Positions 5,382-7,573 of a stretch of DNA of 7,573 nucleotides are shown here, in pieces. This stretch comes from DATJGR01 sp035494855 (GTDB lineage: Bacteria; Pseudomonadota; Gammaproteobacteria; Pseudomonadales; Azotimanducaceae), in contig DATJGR010000013.1 in the NCBI GenBank assembly GCA_035494855.1, positions 1 to 7,573 of the forward strand, written 5' to 3'. The notes under the pieces were generated by a model. That model saw nothing but the letters and a program-made list of their open reading frames with translations, was not told where the DNA came from and did not search any database. Positions within the stretch are counted from its first letter, which is position 1. Each line of letters begins with the position of its first letter. Made by a program: the position numbers and the translations under genes.

Positions 5382-6137
5382 ATGCGGAAGTTGAACGACA
5401 AGGTCGCGTGGATCACCGGCGCGGGGACGGGCATTGGCGCCGCGGCGGCGCGTGCGCTGGTTCACGAAGGCATGCAGGTGGTGCTGTCCGGGCGGCGCCG
5501 CGAGCCGCTCGATGAATTGGCGGCGGAGCTCGGTATAGCAGCGTTGTCGCGTCCGCTCGACGTTTCGGACAAGGACGCCGTGCTCGCACTCGCCAACGAG
5601 ATCATCGGACGTTTCGGCCGCATCGACGTGCTGGTGAACAGCGCAGGATTGAATGCGCGCAACCGCAACTGGCACAACGTCACGCTCGAGGATTGGGACC
5701 GCGTCATCCGCGTCGATCTCGATGGTTCGTTCTATTGTTCGAAGGCCGTGTTGCCGACGATGGTCGCGCAGCGCGATGGTCTGATCGTGAACGTCTCGTC
5801 ATGGGCGGGAAAATACACTGGCATCCTGACGGGTCCCGCGTACTCCGCCGCGAAGCACGCGATGAACTCGATGACCGAGAGCCTGAACATGGAAGCGGGT
5901 ATTCACGGCGTGCGCGCGTGTGCGTTGTGTCCCGGCGAGGTGGCCACCCCGATCCTCGACAGCCGCCCGATTCCGGTCACGGCGGAAGAGAAGGCGCAGA
6001 TGCTGCAGGCGGAAGACTGCGGCGAGATCATCGCGTTCATCGCGAAGCTGCCGCCGCACGTCTGCATCAACGAACTCACCGTCAGCCCGACGTGGAACCG
6101 CGGTTTCGTCGCACAGGCGAAAGCGCTGACGCGTTAG
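5382..6137 (+). CDS. Classical short-chain dehydrogenase/reductase, substrate unknown
   Basis: A 251-residue Rossmann-fold NAD(P)-dependent oxidoreductase of the classical SDR type. TGAGTGIG at 12-19 is the cofactor loop. SGRRREPL (37-44), with Arg after the second strand, suggests NADP(H). LDVSD (59-63) contacts adenine, NSAG (86-89) follows, and the catalytic residues are S140 (NVSS, 137-140), Y154 and K158 (YSAAK, 154-158). CPGEVATP (183-190) is the usual post-catalytic loop. The position normally held by the tetrad Asn in helix 4 appears to be Asp (D112 in VDLDG). The C-terminus (PHVCINELTVSPTWNR, 225-240) resembles the SDR dimer-contact end. It converges with the LLM gene downstream. Such enzymes interconvert alcohols and ketones; the substrate cannot be inferred. 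Confidence 0.93.
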   Translation: MRKLNDKVAWITGAGTGIGAAAARALVHEGMQVVLSGRRREPLDELAAELGIAALSRPLDVSDKDAVLALANEIIGRFGRIDVLVNSAGLNARNRNWHNVTLEDWDRVIRVDLDGSFYCSKAVLPTMVAQRDGLIVNVSSWAGKYTGILTGPAYSAAKHAMNSMTESLNMEAGIHGVRACALCPGEVATPILDSRPIPVTAEEKAQMLQAEDCGEIIAFIAKLPPHVCINELTVSPTWNRGFVAQAKALTR

Positions 6138-6150
6138 TGCGTCAGCGTTT
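6124..6150. terminator. Bidirectional intrinsic terminator between convergent SDR and LLM genes
   Basis: CGCTGACGC (6124-6132) and GCGTCAGCG (6139-6147) form a perfect 9-bp GC-rich stem with a 6-base loop (GTTAGT). The plus-strand transcript then has TTT (6148-6150), and the minus-strand transcript has CTTT, giving short U-tracts both ways. Both stop codons (6135-6137 in the loop, 6142-6144 in the arm) lie inside the structure, and the genes are only four bases apart. Confidence 0.65.
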
Positions 6151-7071
6151 GTTGAGCGCCGCCAGGCGCGGCAACACCGTCTCGATCAGCGATCGCGTCT
6201 GGTCCAACATTTCGTCAGTGCCGAACGCGATCGGCCGCAACACGAATTTATGCACGCCGGCCGCGCGGAATTCGTCGACGCGCGCCATGATCGCGTCGGC
6301 GTCGCCGATCGCGACGTAGCCTTCGGCCGGTTTACCGAGCCGCGCGCTCAACCCTTTCAGATATTTCTGGCTGATGGCATCGGTCGGGCTGCCGAAGCGA
6401 TAGCCGAAACCGGCGCCGAAATGGTCGATGTCGATCGGCCGCCCGAGTTCGTCGGCGCGCCGCTTGATCGCAGCGATCACCGGCGCGACCTCGGCCGCGG
6501 TTTCGATGCCGGCCTGCCAACCGGTGCCCCAGCGTGCCGTCCGCTCGATCGCTGCAGCGGCGGAACCGCCGACCCACAACGGCAACGGTTTCTGCACCGG
6601 ATGCGGTGAAATGCTCGCGCGGTCGAGCTGGAAGTGGCGTCCGCTGAACGTGACGTGTTCTTCGGACCACAGCTTCGAGATGATCTCGAGACTCTCGTCC
6701 ATGCGGCCGCCGCGGCCCTGCGTCGGGGTGCCGGTAGCGGTGTAGTCGCGCGACAGCGCGCTGCCGATGCCAAACGCGGGCAACAGTCGTCCTTCGCTCA
6801 GCACGTCGATCGTCGCGCACGTCTTGGCGGTGAGCACCGGGTGCCGCAGGCCGAGGCTTGCCACGTTCATGCCGAACTTGAGTCGCCGCGTTGCGCCGGC
6901 GAGCCACGCCATTGCGCTCATGCATTCGAGATTCGGGTCGGTGCCGATCAAGCGATCCGACTGCCAGATCGAGTCGACGCCGCCCGATTCGCACAGATCG
7001 ACCCAACGGCGGAACCCGCGCGCGTCTTCGAATGGAAAGTTGGCCACCCCGAGCCCGGCACTCACGGTCAT
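6142..7071 (-). CDS. LLM-class flavin/F420-dependent oxidoreductase, second copy type
   Basis: A 309-residue luciferase-like TIM-barrel protein, clearly distinct from the one at 4008. It shows VDSIWQSDRL (32-41), FGMNVASLGLRHPVLTAKT (66-84), LSEGRLLPAFGIGS (91-104), RMDESLEIISKLW (123-135), FSGRHFQLD (142-150), KPLPLWVGGSA (161-171) and GDADAIMARVDEFRAAGV (256-273), the usual order for LLM F420-dependent enzymes. The GIG-S loop and the R-M-DE helix are parts of the cofactor site. ATG at 7069-7071 is preceded by GGGTGA at 7078-7083. It converges with the SDR (four bases apart) and diverges from the PRISE-type SDR with 98 bases between. F420 use is inferred from the nearby biosynthesis operon; family members that use FMN exist. 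The substrate is unknown. Confidence 0.92.
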   Translation of the reverse strand: MTVSAGLGVANFPFEDARGFRRWVDLCESGGVDSIWQSDRLIGTDPNLECMSAMAWLAGATRRLKFGMNVASLGLRHPVLTAKTCATIDVLSEGRLLPAFGIGSALSRDYTATGTPTQGRGGRMDESLEIISKLWSEEHVTFSGRHFQLDRASISPHPVQKPLPLWVGGSAAAAIERTARWGTGWQAGIETAAEVAPVIAAIKRRADELGRPIDIDHFGAGFGYRFGSPTDAISQKYLKGLSARLGKPAEGYVAIGDADAIMARVDEFRAAGVHKFVLRPIAFGTDEMLDQTRSLIETVLPRLAALNKR

Positions 7072-7169
7072 CGCGATTCACCCGCAGAAACGAATGGCCG
7101 AGAGTCTAGCAGCACGACCTTCCGACCGATCGCGATTAACATGCGGTGGGAAATCGAGGGTGATCCGCG
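7072..7169. promoter_or_regulatory. Divergent intergenic region expected to hold two promoters
   Basis: On the minus strand TAGACT (7103-7108) could be a -10 for the LLM gene and shares GCTAGA with the candidate npdG element. On the plus strand TAACAT near 7137-7142 could serve the gene at 7170. Neither has a convincing -35. GGGTGA (7078-7083, minus) and GAGGG (7156-7160, plus) are the ribosome sites. A 10-codon frame, ATG at 7141 to TGA at 7171-7173, overlaps the GTG start downstream. Confidence 0.3.
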
Positions 7170-7573
7170 GTGAGCAAGAAAGTCGTCGTCTTCGGTGCAT
7201 TGGGACTGGTGGGCCGCAGCGTCATCAAGGCGCTCGAGCCGCGCGCCGACTGGCAGATCGTCGGCGTCTCGCGACGCGCGCCGGATTTCACGAGCCGCGC
7301 GCGCTTCATTTCGCTGGATCTGACCGACAGGGACGCGTGCCTGAGAGTCTTCTCCGCCGCGGAATTCGCCGATGTCACGCACGTCGTTTACGCAGCGTTG
7401 TTCGAAAAACCCGAGCTGATCGCCGGCTGGCGCGATCCCGAACAGATCGCCACGAACAGCGCGATGCTGCAGAACGCGCTCGCGGTGCTCGGAAGGCAAC
7501 CCTCGCTGCGCCACGTTACGCTGCTGCAGGGTACGAAAGCATATGGCGCGCACATTGCGCCGATGCGCATTCC
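7170..7573 (+). CDS. Extended SDR, progesterone 5-beta-reductase/iridoid-synthase-like (PRISE), 5' part only
   Basis: The first 134 codons of a longer gene cut by the right edge. It begins MSKKVVVFGALGLVGRSVI, where GALGLVGR (9-16) is the extended-SDR cofactor loop, and VSRRAP (33-38) gives Arg residues suited to NADP. YAALFEKPELIAGWRDPEQI (74-93), NSAML (96-100) and LLQGTKAYG (118-126, with the Lys that PRISE enzymes use) are the signs of the PRISE group, which reduce activated C=C bonds in enones and related carbonyls. The expected full length is about 350 residues. The start is GTG at 7170-7172, with GAGGG at 7156-7160 nine bases upstream. It diverges from the LLM gene. Substrate unknown; family call good from the motifs seen, though the catalytic Tyr region is outside. 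Confidence 0.85.
   Translation, partial: MSKKVVVFGALGLVGRSVIKALEPRADWQIVGVSRRAPDFTSRARFISLDLTDRDACLRVFSAAEFADVTHVVYAALFEKPELIAGWRDPEQIATNSAMLQNALAVLGRQPSLRHVTLLQGTKAYGAHIAPMRI

Noticed and set aside
5184..5675. 163-codon minus-strand open frame opposite the SDR start
   Set aside because: Overlaps the SDR N-terminus antisense and shows no motif; His/Arg-rich composition fits a shadow.
1..7573. CRISPR array, tRNA, rRNA or insertion sequence
   Set aside because: No regularly spaced repeat units, cloverleaf-like segments, rRNA motifs, transposase frames or terminal inverted repeats were seen.

Overview
The window is a GC-rich, tightly packed bacterial segment built around the deazaflavin cofactor F420. 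The left half (1-3852) carries, all on the minus strand and read right to left, npdG (F420:NADP oxidoreductase), cofE (F420-0:gamma-glutamyl ligase), a 645-base gap with one doubtful small ORF, cofD (2-phospho-L-lactate transferase family), cofC (guanylyltransferase), and the first 17 or so codons of another gene that runs off the left edge. By context that last gene is probably an FO synthase (CofG/CofH/FbiC type). Together these would make the FO core (if the edge gene is FO synthase), activate the phospho-acid, join it to FO, add glutamates and reduce the finished cofactor with NADPH.

The right half (4008-7573) holds candidate users of the cofactor and other redox enzymes: a luciferase-like (LLM) F420-dependent oxidoreductase (+), an unrecognised 71-residue protein (-), a classical short-chain dehydrogenase (+), a second LLM oxidoreductase (-), and the start of an extended SDR of the progesterone 5-beta-reductase/iridoid-synthase-like (PRISE) type (+), cut by the right edge. 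Strands alternate here. Two convergent gene pairs end in hairpins that overlap both stop codons, and the divergent pairs share short intergenic regions where promoters are expected.

Host: CofE is a free-standing ligase, not the FbiB fusion typical of Actinobacteria. The compact GC-rich genes with ordinary Shine-Dalgarno sites fit one of the F420-producing Proteobacteria, probably uncultured. This is an inference with modest confidence; no rRNA or other phylogenetic marker is present. No reductase domain of the FbiB C-terminal type is visible, which bears on which F420 side-chain chemistry is used.

No tRNA, rRNA, CRISPR array, transposase or insertion sequence was seen. The genes are familiar families. 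The less explained parts are the cofE-cofD gap, the 71-residue protein, an operator-like palindrome at 5219-5237, and the choice of CofC substrate.
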